Origin: Catenovulum sediminis
GTDB lineage: Bacteria > Pseudomonadota > Gammaproteobacteria > Enterobacterales > Alteromonadaceae
Strand: one strand, 5' to 3'
NCBI RefSeq assembly: GCF_040270295.1
Contig: NZ_JBELOE010000239.1
Length of the DNA: 64,000 nt
The notes beneath the pieces were generated by a model. It saw nothing but the letters and a program-made list of their open reading frames with translations. It was not told the DNA's origin and ran no database searches. The position numbers were made by a program, and so were the translations under genes. Position 1 is the stretch's first letter. Each line of letters opens with the position of its first letter. Below are positions 52,607-61,220 of the stretch, piece after piece.

Positions 52607-52673
52607 TTGTGTGGCTATGGCGTGCTCGGTAATATTCAGCAAAACCTAAAAGATAAACAGTTAAATTATTCGC

Positions 52674-52871
52674 ATGAAAACAGACATATTATTGAACGAA
52701 AAAGACCAGCTAACCCTTGCTAGACTGCCTGTAAATGCCCGTGGGACGTGGATTACGTGGAAATGTGGAATGAACCCCTACTTTCTCTCATCTCGTGATA
52801 CGTATTACCGTCACGTTAAAATTATCGAAAAGGTTACAGGGGTGAATATCAACAAGGAAAGTCCTTTATAA
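52674..52871 (+). pseudogene. Fragment resembling phage replication protein II/X C-terminus
   Basis: A 65-codon frame reads LTLARLPVNARGTWITWKCG, then NPYFLSSRDTYYRHVKIIEK and TGVNI. The pattern of a 'rxTxxxWxxG' segment followed by 'xxTfYRHRkxlxeyGiDI' is found at the C-terminus of the phage II/X (CRI) replication proteins of filamentous phages. Everything upstream that would form the nicking domain is missing. It is on the opposite strand to the cassette's other genes and stops three bases before the right dif-like site. It could be a short functional protein, but a truncated remnant is more likely. Confidence 0.5.
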
Positions 52872-52873
52872 AT

Positions 52874-52901
52874 GGACTAGAGAATATACATTATCGGATA
52901 T
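52874..52901 (-). other. dif-like XerCD site, right end of the integrated cassette
   Basis: GGACTAGAGAA, TATACA, TTATCGGATAT on the plus strand. Bases 52883-52897 (AATATACATTATCGG) are identical to 50612-50626 in the same orientation. The XerC-side arm is close to the left copy (9 of 11), whereas the XerD-side arm is unrelated, as expected for a hybrid site made by strand exchange in the central region. Confidence 0.65.
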
Positions 52902-52946
52902 TAAGTATCATGTTTTAGAAGTGATGGTTTGTTTTGTGCGCTTGAA

Positions 52947-53258
52947 CTATTTAATTCTAGCACCACGTTCAATGGCTGTTACTTTACGGTTATATATCGT
53001 CAGGTGTTGTTCAAATTGAAATTTGCCAGGTTTGTATATCCAAATAATTTGTTTAAGCTTTTTTACTTTATCTCTCTTCACCACTTCGACATATTTGAAG
53101 GATTTATCGTCTGGTTTGCCGCATTTAGCAATAACGTCTTTTACAGTATCGCCCGTTTTAATAAACTGACCAGTTTTGCACCTAAAGCCTTCAGCAAAGC
53201 TCGCGGGAATAAAACACAAAAAGAACAAAAAAGTTAAGCTTAAATGCATCCTACACAA
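52947..53258 (-). CDS. Small secreted DUF2845-type protein
   Basis: A 103-residue exported protein: signal peptide (LSLTFLFFLCFIPASFAE) and a short mature domain FRCKTGQFIKTGDTVKDVIAKCGKPDDK then IWIYKPGKFQFEQHLTIYNRKVTAIERG, the two-Cys pattern of DUF2845. Function is unknown. A TTG at 53258 has AGGGAT at a good distance, while the ATG at 53249 has AGG immediately before it, so the start is uncertain by three codons. It lies just outside the dif-bounded cassette and is probably native chromosome. Confidence 0.75.
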   Translation of the reverse strand: MCRMHLSLTFLFFLCFIPASFAEGFRCKTGQFIKTGDTVKDVIAKCGKPDDKSFKYVEVVKRDKVKKLKQIIWIYKPGKFQFEQHLTIYNRKVTAIERGARIK

Positions 53259-53402
53259 AATAATCTATCCCTATTTGTTATGAGTGACTAAAGTGAAAAC
53301 GGTTTAAAAAACAATGTCGTTACATACAGCAATAATAGTCAGGCCTTGTCAGGCCCATCTATCAAATTCATTTAACCTAACTCACTTGAACGTCTATTAA
53401 AA

Positions 53403-53702
53403 TTACGCCATATCAATTATTTCTATACCACAAATGAAACTATTAGATGTTTCAGGTGCACAACGCAAAACTTTACCTTTCGCTGTTAATGATGGGATTT
53501 GTTCACTGGCAGAACTGATTCTGACACTGACTTCCTTGCCGACATCTATCGATTCATCTAATTCAACCGCCATCCCATTTGCGCTTAAATCTCGACAGAT
53601 TGCGTTGTATTCTTGCGGCGTTTCTATTGAATTGACAACCACTAGGCAGTCGGCATTCACTAGCATACGGTAATAAGAACGCTGATCATCTCTACCAATC
53701 AT
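53403..53702 (-). CDS. PilZ-domain protein
   Basis: A 99-residue single-domain PilZ protein that probably binds cyclic di-GMP. The RxxxR motif is RSYYR at residues 7-11 and the second motif is DLSANGM (D-x-S-x-x-G) near residue 38. The remaining strands follow (VSVRISS, LTAKGKVLRCAPETSNSFICGIEI). The ATG at 53702 is chosen over 53723 because AGGAG lies seven bases ahead. It is a single gene, and the effector pathway is not evident from its neighbours. Confidence 0.88.
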   Translation of the reverse strand: MIGRDDQRSYYRMLVNADCLVVVNSIETPQEYNAICRDLSANGMAVELDESIDVGKEVSVRISSASEQIPSLTAKGKVLRCAPETSNSFICGIEIIDMA

Positions 53703-53823
53703 TGTGTTTCTCCTGCTTTTCACTCGATTAATACATTAGAGTTCGCCATCAGGCCAAGTTTCATGTTAGTGAGTAAAGTCTAATATGTAAATAATTATTA
53801 TCCCAGTTACGCAACATTAACAA

Positions 53824-56800
53824 TTAAATTTGCCCTTGTTTTTGTGATTCCTGAATAAACTGGCTAATTCTTTTCGCTGAAATTGGCATACTGGTACCCA
53901 ATTGTTGTGCAAACAAAGAAATTCTAAATTCTTCAAGCATCCATCTCAATTGTTCAAGTGTTTGATTAACCGGACCTGCTTTTAAGTTTTGCTGCAGAGC
54001 TTCTTTATAAGGCTCAGCAATTTTTGCAACTTGATCGCGATTTAACCGATCGCGAACCGGATCTACCGGCAATTTTTCTAGCCTTTTTTCTATACCTATC
54101 AAATAACGTTCAATATCTTTTAAATTTTTAACCCCAAATCGCGTCACAAAGCCTTTAAATATCAGGTTATTAAGTTGCTCTTTTATATCAGATTGCGCCT
54201 GAATCAGTTCAAAACTGCTTTTACCTTTGAGTTTTTTGTTTATCCGGTTTCCACTGGTTAGGATTTTCTCAACTTGCTTGGCAACTTCCAGTACTTTATC
54301 GGCTAATTCACCGCGTAACGTTTCTCTACATTCATTAAACTCTGTTTCATTACGAGGCAACTTTGTTCTGTTTAATAAAAAGTCCTGTATTGCGGCTTCA
54401 ATACAATCTTGAATCAAATCTTTTATTTGCCCAAACGGATTAAAATACAGCCCTAGTTTTGCTTTATTCGGTAACTTATCTTGTAGATAACTGCGTGGTG
54501 ATGGCAAGTTCAGGTATAACAATCGTGTGACCCCCTGCAACATCGCCCATTCAGCTTGTGGCTGAGTATCAAATAATTTAATGGATACCGTGTTTGTGTT
54601 GTCAGTGAGTGCCGGAAAGGCTTTAATTTCATATCCTGCTTGTTTTTTTGTGTATTCTTTTTGTAATGCACCAAAATCCCACTGAGTCAGATTTTCTTTT
54701 TCTATTCCTTTTTCTGCAACTTGAGTCAGCGTATCGGCAACTTTGCCTTGTAACTTTTCTTTAATGGTATTTAGGTCTTTGCCAAGCGCGAGTACTTTTT
54801 CGTTTTCGTCTATTACTTTGAAATTAATACGAAGGTATTGTGGTACTTGCAACCAATCCCAATCTTCCTTTTCAATTTTGACACCTGACATACGCAGCAA
54901 TTGCTTAGCCAGCGCTTCAACAAACAAGCAATCCGTTTTATCGATTGCTTGTAAACAGGCAGATGCATAATCTGGTGCTGGTACGAAGTTTTTACGCAAG
55001 CTTTTAGGCAGGGATTTAATTAACGAAACAGCCAACTCATGCCGATAGCCTGGGATGCTCCAATCTAAGCCTTGCGCTTCAACTTGATTTAATAGTGCCA
55101 GTGGAATAATTAAGTTTACGCCATCTGCTGATTGACTGGGTTCAAAAACATATTCTAGTGGTAAGGTTAGATTTCCTTGTCGCCAAACATCCGGAAATTG
55201 CTCTGCAGTCACTTGTTCTGCTTCATGGCGCATTAAATCTTGCATTTGCATATGCAAGTATTGAACGTCAGTCTTTTGTTTGATTTTCCACCATTTTTTA
55301 AAGGTGACTAAGTCAACAATATCTGATGGTATTTTACTGTTGTAAAAATCAAACAAATCATCTTCGTCTGCCAGTATGTCGCGACGCCTTGATTTAGCTT
55401 CTAATGTTTCTATCTCTTCTATAAGATCGGCGTTGTGCTGAATAAATTTTTCATTTAGCTGTACATCCATATTAACTAAAGCTTCGCGAATAAAAATTTC
55501 GCGACTTAAAACAGGGTCAATTCGACTAAATTGAACTTTACGTTTATGTACTATGGTTAATCCATAAAGCACCTGTTTTTCATACGCGATAACTGAACCG
55601 CGTTTTTTCTCCCAATGCGGTTCATCGTATTGTTTGTTCACCAAGTGTGTGGCAAAAGGTTCAATCCACTCTGGCTCTATTTTGGCAACTGTACGGGCAA
55701 ATAAACGACTGGTTTCAACCAGCTCAGCGGCAATTATCCATTTCGCTTTTGTTTTGGCGAGTGTCGATCCGGGAAAAACAACGAACCGAGTATTTCGAGC
55801 CCCCAGATAACCTTGTTGATTATCTTTGTTACCTATGTGACTTAACAGGCCCGATAATAAAGCTTGATGAATTTGCTGGTAATCAGCTTGTTGGTCAGTT
55901 GTTTTCCAACCGAGTTCTTTTGTTGATTCTGTCAACTGATAAACAATATCTTGCCATTCACGTACACGCAGATAGTTTAAAAACTCTTTTTTACACCGTT
56001 TTCTAAATTGATTTTGTGATTCATTTTTTTGTTGTTCTTCAAGGTAGTCCCACAAATGCAGATAACTTAAAAAATCCGAACTTTTATCTTCAAATCGCTT
56101 GTGCGATTCATCTGCCGCTTGCTGTTTATCATTCGGCCGCTCCCTTGGATCTTGAATGCTTAGACCAGCAACGATAATTATTACGTCTCTTAGGCAATTT
56201 AATTCATTTGCAGTTGCGACCATTTTGCCTAGTCTGGGATCGACCGGTAACCTTGATACGTGGCGCCCGACCTGAGTCAAAGTAGCTTGTGACTTTTTGG
56301 CTTGTTGGTTGAGAGCCCCAATTTCTTGTAAGAGTAAAATACCATCATTGATCGCCCTGCTATCGGGCGGTTGAATAAATGGGAAAGATTCAATATCGCC
56401 TAAGCCTAATGCATGCATTTGTAAAATAACAGATGCCAAATTGGTTCTAAGTATCTCAGGGTCCGTAAACTCAGGTCTGTTGATAAAGTCATCTTCGTCA
56501 TATAAGCGAATACAAATACCTGCTGCAACCCGACCACAGCGCCCTGCTCTTTGATTAGCACTGGCTTGAGATATTGCTTCAATTGGTAAGCGCTGAACTT
56601 TAGTGCGTGCACTGTAACGGGATATCCTGGCGGTACCCGGATCAATTACATAACGTATACCGGGAACCGTCAGTGAGGTTTCTGCAACGTTAGTTGAAAG
56701 AACAATACGCCGACCAATATGAGATTGAAATATTCTGTTTTGTTCACTGGCTGATAGTCTCGCATAGAGCGGCAGTATTTCAGTATCACGTAAATTTAAT

Positions 56801-57726
56801 TTTTGCAGCCCATCCGCGGTGTCGCGGATCTCCCGCTCACCATTCATAAATATTAAAATGTCACCCGGACCTTCCTTGCACAACTCTTCGACAGCATCAA
56901 AAATGGCTTGTAGTTGATCTCTATCGTTGTCTTCAGCATCTTCATTAATCGGTCTATAGCGAATATCAACTGGGTAAGTACGGCCAGACACTTCAAATAC
57001 GGGAGCTTTATCAAAATGTTTAGAAAATCTGTCAACATCAATGGTTGCTGAGGTAATGATAAGTTTTAAATCTGGTCTTTTGGGTAGAAGTTGTTTGAGG
57101 TAACCCAATATAAAATCAATATTTAAGCTACGCTCGTGCGCTTCATCTATGATAATTGTGTCGTACTGGTTTAAAAATCGGTCTTGCTGGATTTCTGCCA
57201 GTAAAATACCGTCAGTCATCAATTTTATATAAGAATTCGGAGAGCTTTGATCACTAAACCGAACTTTAAAACCAACATCTTTGCCAAGCTCAGTGTTTAA
57301 TTCTTGTGCTATGCGTGTCGCTACGCTTCGTGCTGCAAGCCTACGTGGTTGTGTGTGGCCTATTTGTCCATTTAAACCACACCCCGCTTCAATACACATT
57401 TTAGGCAGCTGAGTGGTCTTACCCGAACCTGTTTCACCGGCAATAATAACCACCTGATTGTTTTTTATTGCATCAATGATTTCAGTTCGTTTTTCTGAAA
57501 CGGGTAAGTCTGGGTACTCTGGTACCGGCTTGTTTTTAATACGTGCTTTAACAAACTGAACCGAGGTTTCAACTTGCTGCAACCAACTATCAAAAGCGAC
57601 TTGCTGTTTTTCAGCATCTTTGATTTTTTCGAGTTGGAAAAAACGTTTTTTAAGGCGAAAATAATCTGGCTTATAAACCGATTTAAGCAGTGATAAAGAC
57701 TTGCGTGTTAGTTCAGACAAAAACAA
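53824..57726 (-). CDS. hrpA: ATP-dependent RNA helicase HrpA
   Basis: DEAH-box helicase of 1300 residues, the E. coli HrpA length; E. coli HrpA acts on mRNA processing and on stalled ribosomes. Walker A is GETGSGKTTQLPK (near residue 95), followed by GHTQPRRLAARSVA, DEAH in IIIDEAHERSLNIDF, SATID, then QRAGRCGRVAAG of the second RecA domain, the helical HA2 domain, and the long C-terminal DUF3418 region (VLALGKDLNTIKEKL, RWMLEEFRISLFAQQLGT). No ATG lies near the N-terminus. The only starts are TTG at 57726 or 57720, inside the T-tract of the preceding terminator. An in-frame stop lies five codons upstream, so the start cannot be further back. Confidence 0.95.
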   Translation of the reverse strand: MFLSELTRKSLSLLKSVYKPDYFRLKKRFFQLEKIKDAEKQQVAFDSWLQQVETSVQFVKARIKNKPVPEYPDLPVSEKRTEIIDAIKNNQVVIIAGETGSGKTTQLPKMCIEAGCGLNGQIGHTQPRRLAARSVATRIAQELNTELGKDVGFKVRFSDQSSPNSYIKLMTDGILLAEIQQDRFLNQYDTIIIDEAHERSLNIDFILGYLKQLLPKRPDLKLIITSATIDVDRFSKHFDKAPVFEVSGRTYPVDIRYRPINEDAEDNDRDQLQAIFDAVEELCKEGPGDILIFMNGEREIRDTADGLQKLNLRDTEILPLYARLSASEQNRIFQSHIGRRIVLSTNVAETSLTVPGIRYVIDPGTARISRYSARTKVQRLPIEAISQASANQRAGRCGRVAAGICIRLYDEDDFINRPEFTDPEILRTNLASVILQMHALGLGDIESFPFIQPPDSRAINDGILLLQEIGALNQQAKKSQATLTQVGRHVSRLPVDPRLGKMVATANELNCLRDVIIIVAGLSIQDPRERPNDKQQAADESHKRFEDKSSDFLSYLHLWDYLEEQQKNESQNQFRKRCKKEFLNYLRVREWQDIVYQLTESTKELGWKTTDQQADYQQIHQALLSGLLSHIGNKDNQQGYLGARNTRFVVFPGSTLAKTKAKWIIAAELVETSRLFARTVAKIEPEWIEPFATHLVNKQYDEPHWEKKRGSVIAYEKQVLYGLTIVHKRKVQFSRIDPVLSREIFIREALVNMDVQLNEKFIQHNADLIEEIETLEAKSRRRDILADEDDLFDFYNSKIPSDIVDLVTFKKWWKIKQKTDVQYLHMQMQDLMRHEAEQVTAEQFPDVWRQGNLTLPLEYVFEPSQSADGVNLIIPLALLNQVEAQGLDWSIPGYRHELAVSLIKSLPKSLRKNFVPAPDYASACLQAIDKTDCLFVEALAKQLLRMSGVKIEKEDWDWLQVPQYLRINFKVIDENEKVLALGKDLNTIKEKLQGKVADTLTQVAEKGIEKENLTQWDFGALQKEYTKKQAGYEIKAFPALTDNTNTVSIKLFDTQPQAEWAMLQGVTRLLYLNLPSPRSYLQDKLPNKAKLGLYFNPFGQIKDLIQDCIEAAIQDFLLNRTKLPRNETEFNECRETLRGELADKVLEVAKQVEKILTSGNRINKKLKGKSSFELIQAQSDIKEQLNNLIFKGFVTRFGVKNLKDIERYLIGIEKRLEKLPVDPVRDRLNRDQVAKIAEPYKEALQQNLKAGPVNQTLEQLRWMLEEFRISLFAQQLGTSMPISAKRISQFIQESQKQGQI

Positions 57727-57750
57727 AAACCCCCGTAGTTACAACGGGGG
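57721..57750 (-). terminator. Terminator of the CBS gene overlapping the hrpA start
   Basis: CCCCCG (57730-57735) and CGGGGG (57745-57750) form a GC-rich stem followed on the minus strand by a T-rich tract. The TTG start of hrpA falls in that tract. The GGGGG strand might also act as its ribosome site. Confidence 0.75.
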
Positions 57751-57783
57751 CTAATGCTATCAAAGGCTTAGCGTTTTGGCGAG

Positions 57784-58203
57784 CTAATCCGGCATGTTAT
57801 ATGCCTCATGTAGATGTTGATCGATTGCGCGCATAATTTGATGGCGTGTAATTGTCCCCAATAAATGACCGTCATCGTCAATAATAGGATAAATTCTCGG
57901 CCTGCTCAGCGCCATTTTTTGTGCAACTTCTAACACCGAACTGTATGGCTTTAAAGATTTTACATCGGTCGACATGATATCTCCCACTTTAGCAACCTGC
58001 TCGCGAAAATAGGTAGATTCAATCATATGGGTAATACAATCTTGCTCTGATAAAAACCCAACTACTTTTCCATTTTGATCAAGCACTGGACCACCCGACT
58101 GGTCTATTTTTAGTATACGCTCAACAGCCTCTGCGATGTTCATTCCAACAGAAAAGGTGACTGGGCGCGATGTCATGTAGTCTGCTACTTGTAATGATTT
58201 CAT
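57784..58203 (-). CDS. CBS-domain protein
   Basis: A 139-residue protein made of two CBS domains: VADYMTSRPVTFSVGMNIAEAVERIL with QSGGPVLDQNGKVVGFLSEQDCI, then VGDIMSTDVKSLKPYSSVLEVAQKM with RIYPIIDDDGHLLGTITRHQIM. Such pairs bind adenine nucleotides and regulate partner proteins. The ATG at 58203 follows GGGG at good distance and is preferred to 58227. It is followed by a strong terminator and hrpA. Confidence 0.9.
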   Translation of the reverse strand: MKSLQVADYMTSRPVTFSVGMNIAEAVERILKIDQSGGPVLDQNGKVVGFLSEQDCITHMIESTYFREQVAKVGDIMSTDVKSLKPYSSVLEVAQKMALSRPRIYPIIDDDGHLLGTITRHQIMRAIDQHLHEAYNMPD

Positions 58204-58564
58204 ATGTATTCCCCACTCATCATCCAACGACTTGCACTTTTAATAGTAGACTAAAGTACTCATTACACTAACTTTTTTTCAATAATTTTAACCGATAAAA
58301 AACTATTTTCTTGTTGAATACATGACAGCCTGTAATTTTATTACAAAAACAAATATATAGTAATACTATTTAAAAACACACATAGAGTTATCCACAGGGT
58401 GATGAATTTGTAATGTTCTTATGGATGAAATTCAATGTGAGAAATACAAAATTATCAGTTGTCGCCGTTAGTGGATGTAAATATAGGAGTTGATTCAGTC
58501 AACAGTGGTTATTTTAAATGGCATTAGCACGAGCAATAAGGATATTGCTCGTGCAGTATCTAAG
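58204..58564. other. 361-base noncoding region upstream of the CBS gene
   Basis: No gene was seen. It is AT-rich, includes one DnaA-box-like TTATCCACAG at 58388-58397 and the hairpin described next, and should hold the promoter of the CBS gene near its left end. Confidence 0.45.
58527..58554 (-). terminator. Hairpin after yqcA
   Basis: GCACGAGCAAT and ATTGCTCGTGC form an 11-base-pair stem just after the yqcA stop on the minus strand. There is no strong T-run, so termination is likely but not certain. Confidence 0.6.
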
Positions 58565-59014
58565 TTAAAGCTGAGCAATATAATCGCTAAACCAAGCCTC
58601 AGAAGCTTCGGCTGTATCCATTGTTTCGCAGGCATCGATTTCTAATCGCTCGATAATACGTTTTGCCATGCTCTCTTGCATTGCTTCATCAAATTGTTTA
58701 CCCGCTTCGCAAAATGTGTCTACATACGAAGAGTCACCCATACAAATTACGGCATAACGCGTTTCACTTAAATTTGGTACTGTGTCTTTTAATGTAAAAA
58801 ATACATTTTCTAAATTTGGCGGCACATCACCAGCCCCGGTTGTGCTGGTAATGATTAGCCAGTTTTTACTGTCTGCGGCGAGGACGTCAGAAAGCTCTGC
58901 ATCAATAAAAATCTGAGCTTCATGTCCCGCTGCTTTTAATCTACTTTCACAGGTTTCTGCTAACTCTTCTGCGCCCCCATAAACAGAGCCAACTAAAATT
59001 GTGATTTTACTCAT
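58565..59014 (-). CDS. yqcA: Flavodoxin-like protein YqcA
   Basis: A 149-residue FMN-binding flavodoxin: SKITILVGSVYGGAEELAE phosphate-binding loop at the N-terminus, IITSTTGAGDVPPN and CMGDSSYVDTFCEAGKQFDE flavin-contact loops. The gene order yqcC-truC-yqcA is as in E. coli, which favours YqcA over MioC. The ATG at 59014 follows GGGGAT and overlaps the truC end by eight bases, so it is preferred to 59044. Its redox partner is not established. Confidence 0.9.
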   Translation of the reverse strand: MSKITILVGSVYGGAEELAETCESRLKAAGHEAQIFIDAELSDVLAADSKNWLIITSTTGAGDVPPNLENVFFTLKDTVPNLSETRYAVICMGDSSYVDTFCEAGKQFDEAMQESMAKRIIERLEIDACETMDTAEASEAWFSDYIAQL

Positions 59015-59741
59015 ACCTATCCCCTTCAATATGTATATTGACATGCTCGAGCATGTTTTTAAAACTTTGATCTAATGGTGCTTTTATTTTTACCATCTCT
59101 CCATTTACCGGATGAGGCAATTCTATTTTATGCGCATGCAAAGCCAACCTAGAATTGCTAATTTGCTGTCTAAAATAACGGTTGTATTTATTATCTCCGT
59201 AATTTACATCCGCAATAATTGGATGTCGCAAATGCGCTAAATGGCGTCTTATTTGATGTTTTCTACCATGTACAGGCTGTAGTTGAATTAGGCTAAAGCG
59301 TGACTGTGGATAGCGGTTGATTTCAACATCAATTGTACTGGTTGCAAGTGACTGGTAAGCCGTAACCGCTTCTTTAGCTTCAGGAGCTTTGCTCATATGG
59401 CGATCTGCGATTTTGTCAGGCTTTTCAGCTAATGGATAGTCGATAATGCCATTACCTACAAGGTGACCACGTACAATAGCCAGATAAGTTTTATCAACTT
59501 TGCGGGCTTCAATAATCGCCGAAATTAAACGCGCACTTTCTGAAGATAAGGCCATTAACAACACACCCGAAGTGGGTCTGTCTAAGCGATGCACGGGATA
59601 TACCCGTTGACCAATTTGATCGCGCACCAGTTGCATAGCAAATTCGGTTTCGTGTCGATCAATCATAGAGCGATGCACCAATAAACCAGACGGTTTATTC
59701 ACAGCAATCATAATGTCATCTTGATATAAAATATCTAACAA
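59007..59741 (-). CDS. truC: tRNA pseudouridine(65) synthase
   Basis: Isomerises U65 in the T-stem of certain tRNAs. The RluA-type fold has the catalytic Asp in RVYPVHRLDRPTSGVLLMA, followed by KTYLAIVRG, LIQLQPVHGRKHQIRRHLAHL and DVNYGD. E. coli TruC begins MLEILYQDE. Here the matching LDILYQDD follows a TTG at 59741 with AAGGAA five bases ahead, so this TTG is taken as the start (244 residues) instead of the TTG at 59765. It is the middle gene of yqcC-truC-yqcA. Confidence 0.93.
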   Translation of the reverse strand: MLDILYQDDIMIAVNKPSGLLVHRSMIDRHETEFAMQLVRDQIGQRVYPVHRLDRPTSGVLLMALSSESARLISAIIEARKVDKTYLAIVRGHLVGNGIIDYPLAEKPDKIADRHMSKAPEAKEAVTAYQSLATSTIDVEINRYPQSRFSLIQLQPVHGRKHQIRRHLAHLRHPIIADVNYGDNKYNRYFRQQISNSRLALHAHKIELPHPVNGEMVKIKAPLDQSFKNMLEHVNIHIEGDRYE

Positions 59742-59768
59742 AGATTTTTCCTTTTTATCGTGCAATTT

Positions 59769-60089
59769 TTAATGCGCAAATAACTCGTCAATATTTTTTA
59801 ATATTGATAATAAACGTGAAACATTTTTTTTGGATGTTTTATAGACTTCTTCTGCCATGGGTAATACACACAATGCATCTGGCAAGGGGTGTTTATGGCG
59901 TATTAGCATGTCTAATTTCTCGATAAATACGAACTGTAACCACTGATGAAAATCTAAAGTATCCAGACAAAAAGGTTGTTCACTTCGCAGTTTATATGCA
60001 GCTGGGCGATTGTCTTGCCATAAATCCAACGATTTGAGCTCGGCTTCCAACTCAGTTAGTAACTGTCCGAGTGTTATAGATTTACTCAA
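59769..60089 (-). CDS. yqcC: YqcC-family protein (DUF446)
   Basis: A 106-residue helical protein of the YqcC family: LGQLLTELEAELKSLDLWQ, PFCLDTLDFHQWLQFVFIEKLDMLI and PLPDALCVLPMAEEVY match the E. coli family pattern (PFFMDTM, WLQWVLIPRM, PLPGAFAV). Function is unknown. A TTG at 60089 lies nine bases after GGAG and is preferred to the TTG at 60104, which overlaps that site. It heads the yqcC-truC-yqcA unit. Confidence 0.88.
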   Translation of the reverse strand: MSKSITLGQLLTELEAELKSLDLWQDNRPAAYKLRSEQPFCLDTLDFHQWLQFVFIEKLDMLIRHKHPLPDALCVLPMAEEVYKTSKKNVSRLLSILKNIDELFAH

Positions 60090-60179
60090 GTTTATGCACT
60101 CCAAGTAAAAAACAGTTATTATAACGCTTTTTACAGCTTGGTTATAACAGACCTTTGAAAATTTAGGGCCGATTTATTT

Positions 60180-61220
60180 ATGAGTGAAGTTTCTAGTCTA
60201 TTTCAATTAATTCAATACGCTGGTTGTGATTATTGCGTTTTCGATACTGGTAGACGTGTAAGTGAAATAAATAAAGAAACCTTTGAACAGTTTGAAAAAG
60301 GGCTGATTCCCTACCCAACCCCGATTCAACAATCAGCGCGTTTCGCATTAGTTTATTGGCCATTGGCAAACCCTAGCAATCCATTTATCTGGTTTTTAAA
60401 TTTACCATTAGATGAAGAATCGCAGGTCATCGCCGGATCACGAAATCATTTTGTTGCAATAATACAAGAAGCAATGGGGCAATCCTTTGCTGAAAACTCA
60501 AATGAAGAACAGCAAAAGTTACCAGATAACCCTTATATCAAATTGCCAGATAGTAATAAAATTGCTGTGGTGAATGCAGCTGTTAAACGTAAACTTAATC
60601 AAGATACTTCGACACAAATGCAAGCTTGTCTAGATTACCTTATGCACGAAAAGCTCGAAAATTGGCGAACTCTGAGTGTTCAAGGATGGGCTGATTTACT
60701 GAGCAAATTAGACGATCCTAAAATACAATCTTTGTTTGATAAACATTTTTTCGACTTGCCTGATGAAATGTTACAGGAAATTACACCTTTGATTGAACAT
60801 CACAGACTATCTCGTGCCCTGAATAATCGTCTACTTAAAACATTAAAATCTACTTCTGAATTTAACGTACAGTCTATCCAATATTTGCGTTGTATTTCTG
60901 CTTACAGTGATCTTCCCCCATTTATAGAGTGGTTGACTGAACAATTGCAATCTAATAAAGAGAATCTGACAGATGATTTTTACGCATTAATCGCGGGGCG
61001 CTGTTGGAACGCTCTACAAGACCCACTTGTTTTATCAATGTATCTGGAAAATATAGCTGAATTAAAACAAGCCTCATTCAGTGCATTATTCAAAGATTTA
61101 GTGTCTTTACCTGCTATTAGGCGTCCTATATTGGCAATGATGCAAAACCCTAATGCCCTGATTAAAACTCGCAAGGCAGTAACTACTATGATTAGAGAGC
61201 AATATGGTACAACTCATTGA
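60180..61220 (+). CDS. DUF3549 family protein
   Basis: A 346-residue soluble protein typical of Vibrio and Alteromonas relatives. Landmarks: SLFQLIQYAGCDYCVFDTGRRV at the N-terminus, ALVYWPLANPSNPFIWFLNLPLDEE, and a helical C-terminus with YLRCISAYSDLPPFIEWL and RPILAMMQNPNALIKTRKAVT. Function is unknown. It is transcribed divergently from yqcC and overlaps the next gene (DUF3301) by 17 bases, so the pair forms a coupled operon. Confidence 0.85.
   Translation: MSEVSSLFQLIQYAGCDYCVFDTGRRVSEINKETFEQFEKGLIPYPTPIQQSARFALVYWPLANPSNPFIWFLNLPLDEESQVIAGSRNHFVAIIQEAMGQSFAENSNEEQQKLPDNPYIKLPDSNKIAVVNAAVKRKLNQDTSTQMQACLDYLMHEKLENWRTLSVQGWADLLSKLDDPKIQSLFDKHFFDLPDEMLQEITPLIEHHRLSRALNNRLLKTLKSTSEFNVQSIQYLRCISAYSDLPPFIEWLTEQLQSNKENLTDDFYALIAGRCWNALQDPLVLSMYLENIAELKQASFSALFKDLVSLPAIRRPILAMMQNPNALIKTRKAVTTMIREQYGTTH

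Larger units (their letters stand above)
52295..52673. other. Noncoding, hairpin-rich origin-like region of the cassette
   Basis: This 379-base stretch lies between the divergent RHH gene and the II/X-like fragment. It contains the two hairpins listed separately and no convincing gene. Its position and structure suit the replication origin and the divergent promoters. Confidence 0.55.

Noticed and set aside
58388..58397. DnaA-box-like TTATCCACAG, suggesting an origin
   Set aside because: It is a single box with no cluster, no AT-rich unwinding element recognised and no dnaA, dnaN or gyrB nearby.
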